Shown here: one piece after another, positions 49,726 to 50,453 of the stretch
Layout: every line of letters begins with the position of its first letter
How positions within the stretch are numbered: the first letter of the stretch is position 1
Assembly: GCA_017557405.1 (NCBI GenBank)
Contig: JAFYYV010000015.1
Span: 1 to 50,453, forward strand
Source of the DNA: Prevotella sp.
Lineage (GTDB): Bacteria > Bacteroidota > Bacteroidia > Bacteroidales > Bacteroidaceae
Length of the DNA stretch: 50,453 bases
Direction of reading: 5' to 3'
Made by a program: the position numbers and the translations under genes
Notes under the pieces: generated by a model
The model's input: the letters and a program-made list of their open reading frames with translations, nothing else
What the model was told of the DNA's origin: nothing
The model's database searches: none

Positions 49726-50181
49726 ATGGAAATAAGAATACAATCGTTAGAGAATATCAATGCAGCTGCCCGCCAATTCATCGACGAGGTCATCAACCAG
49801 ACATCGGCCAACGTCTATGCCTTCTATGGAAAAATGGGAAGTGGCAAAACCACCTTCATTAAAGCTTTATGCGAAGAATTAGGCGTGGAGGATGTCATCA
49901 CGTCGCCCACCTTCGCCATCGTCAACGAATACACCATTAGCCCCCTCCCAACCTCCCCCCATAGGGGAGGAGACTGCCAGACCATTTATCACTTCGACTT
50001 CTACCGCATTCGTCGAATCGAGGAGGTGTACGACATGGGCTACGAAGACTATTTCTACGCTCCAGACGCACTCTGCTTCATCGAATGGCCGGAACTCATT
50101 GAGGACCTGCTACCCGAAGACACCATTCGCATTGACATCACCGAACAGGGTGACGGCTCACGGTTGTTGCAAACAAGATAA
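49726..50181 (+). CDS. tsaE: tRNA N6-threonylcarbamoyladenosine synthesis ATPase TsaE
   Basis: A 151-residue P-loop ATPase of the t6A pathway that works with TsaB and TsaD to modify A37 of ANN-reading tRNAs. Walker A is FYGKMGSGKTTFIKAL; other blocks are ITSPTFAIVNEY, YHFDFYRI and CFIEWPE. Start 49726 (MEIRIQSLEN) is preferred over ATG 49696, which lies in repeat DNA. Between NEY and YHFDFYR the usual few residues are replaced by TISPLPTSPHRGGDCQT, encoded by a GC-rich palindromic tract at 49938-49980. That loop lies between two conserved blocks, so the insert is probably tolerated. It follows porX by 67 bases. Confidence 0.92.
   Translation: MEIRIQSLENINAAARQFIDEVINQTSANVYAFYGKMGSGKTTFIKALCEELGVEDVITSPTFAIVNEYTISPLPTSPHRGGDCQTIYHFDFYRIRRIEEVYDMGYEDYFYAPDALCFIEWPELIEDLLPEDTIRIDITEQGDGSRLLQTR
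49938..49980 (+). repeat. GC-rich palindromic insert inside tsaE
   Basis: A stretch of the CCCCCTCCCAACCTCCCCC type with a CTCCCC...GGGGAG stem is far more GC-rich than the surrounding gene and is translated in frame. Confidence 0.75.
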
Positions 50182-50312
50182 AAGCAAAGGAGTTGGAGAA
50201 TCATCTCACTTGCAAAGATACAAAGAAAAACTGAAACCTCCAAATTTCGACCTCGCTAGCTCGCAAATTTTTGTTAATTATCTGCAAGTGCTTAATAATT
50301 AGATAGAAACAC

Positions 50313-50453
50313 CCAAAAATGCAACATGCAACATGTAACATTTAGGTGTTTTCATATTTTCCAAGTTGGAAATGATATTGCAGATTGACAGATCTGATGG
50401 GGTAAAAATTAATGGAGTATAATATTAATTATTTTATTATAATATATAATATA
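50313..50453. repeat. Probable left half of a concentric inverted repeat at the window end
   Basis: CAACATG-type 7-base repeats (50319-50340) form a candidate left arm. A spacer of about 70 bases follows, then A/T-only sequence (about 50418-50453) that looks like the start of a palindromic core. The order arm-spacer-core mirrors 30759-30884 and 40056-40219. The right half is outside the window. Confidence 0.4.

Overview
The window reads as a Prevotella-like member of the Bacteroidota. Signs of this are the promoter pattern TTTG-N19/20-TAnnTTTG in front of most transcription units, a fused MurF-alanine racemase, type IX secretion genes (porW/sprE, porX), Fkp-type fucose salvage, DUF3098 next to ftsX, and a xylan-use gene set similar to that of rumen and gut Prevotella. 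Species cannot be fixed from the sequence alone. Both window ends lie in A/T-only palindromic DNA, so the window may be a contig cut at such elements.

Layout. 1-253: intergenic repeats. 254-5436: thioredoxin-like lipoprotein, MurF-Alr fusion, membrane-anchored protein and DnaQ-like exonuclease, all leftward. 5563-21410: pentose/xylan region with a secreted esterase carrying a Met/Gly-rich insert, a GDSL esterase, a GPH symporter, a cytoplasmic GH43 xylosidase, a GH3 with a PA14 insert, a sugar:H+ porter, a secreted GH43, xylA and xylB. Together these would deacylate xylo-oligosaccharides, import them, cut them to xylose and feed xylulose-5-phosphate into the pentose phosphate pathway. There is no SusC/SusD pair, endoxylanase or regulator. 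21527-30474: an apparent leftward operon of YfhO membrane protein, multidomain glycoside hydrolase, Fkp and GSCFA protein. 30992-32207: mtnN-luxS (methyl cycle, AI-2). 32283-34636: typA and rpsO. 34721-39076: ftsX-DUF3098-uppP-truB-queA-folK. 39219-42355: radical SAM protein, tRNA-Pro, aroA and a small membrane protein. 42422-44437: GH51 arabinofuranosidase. 44657-50181: porW/sprE, porX and tsaE.

The most unusual content is non-coding. Five intergenic arrays hold five or six quasi-palindromic units in exact 22-bp register. Two large concentric inverted repeats (30759-30884, 40056-40219) each have arms made of short tandem repeats and an A/T-only palindrome at the exact centre; two probable half copies sit at the window ends. 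Three of these four lie beside a 22-bp array. A second theme is heptanucleotide tracts (CCCAACA/GCCAACA type) found in frame inside otherwise conserved genes (GH3, yfhO, mtnN, porW), and a different GC-rich palindromic tract inside tsaE.
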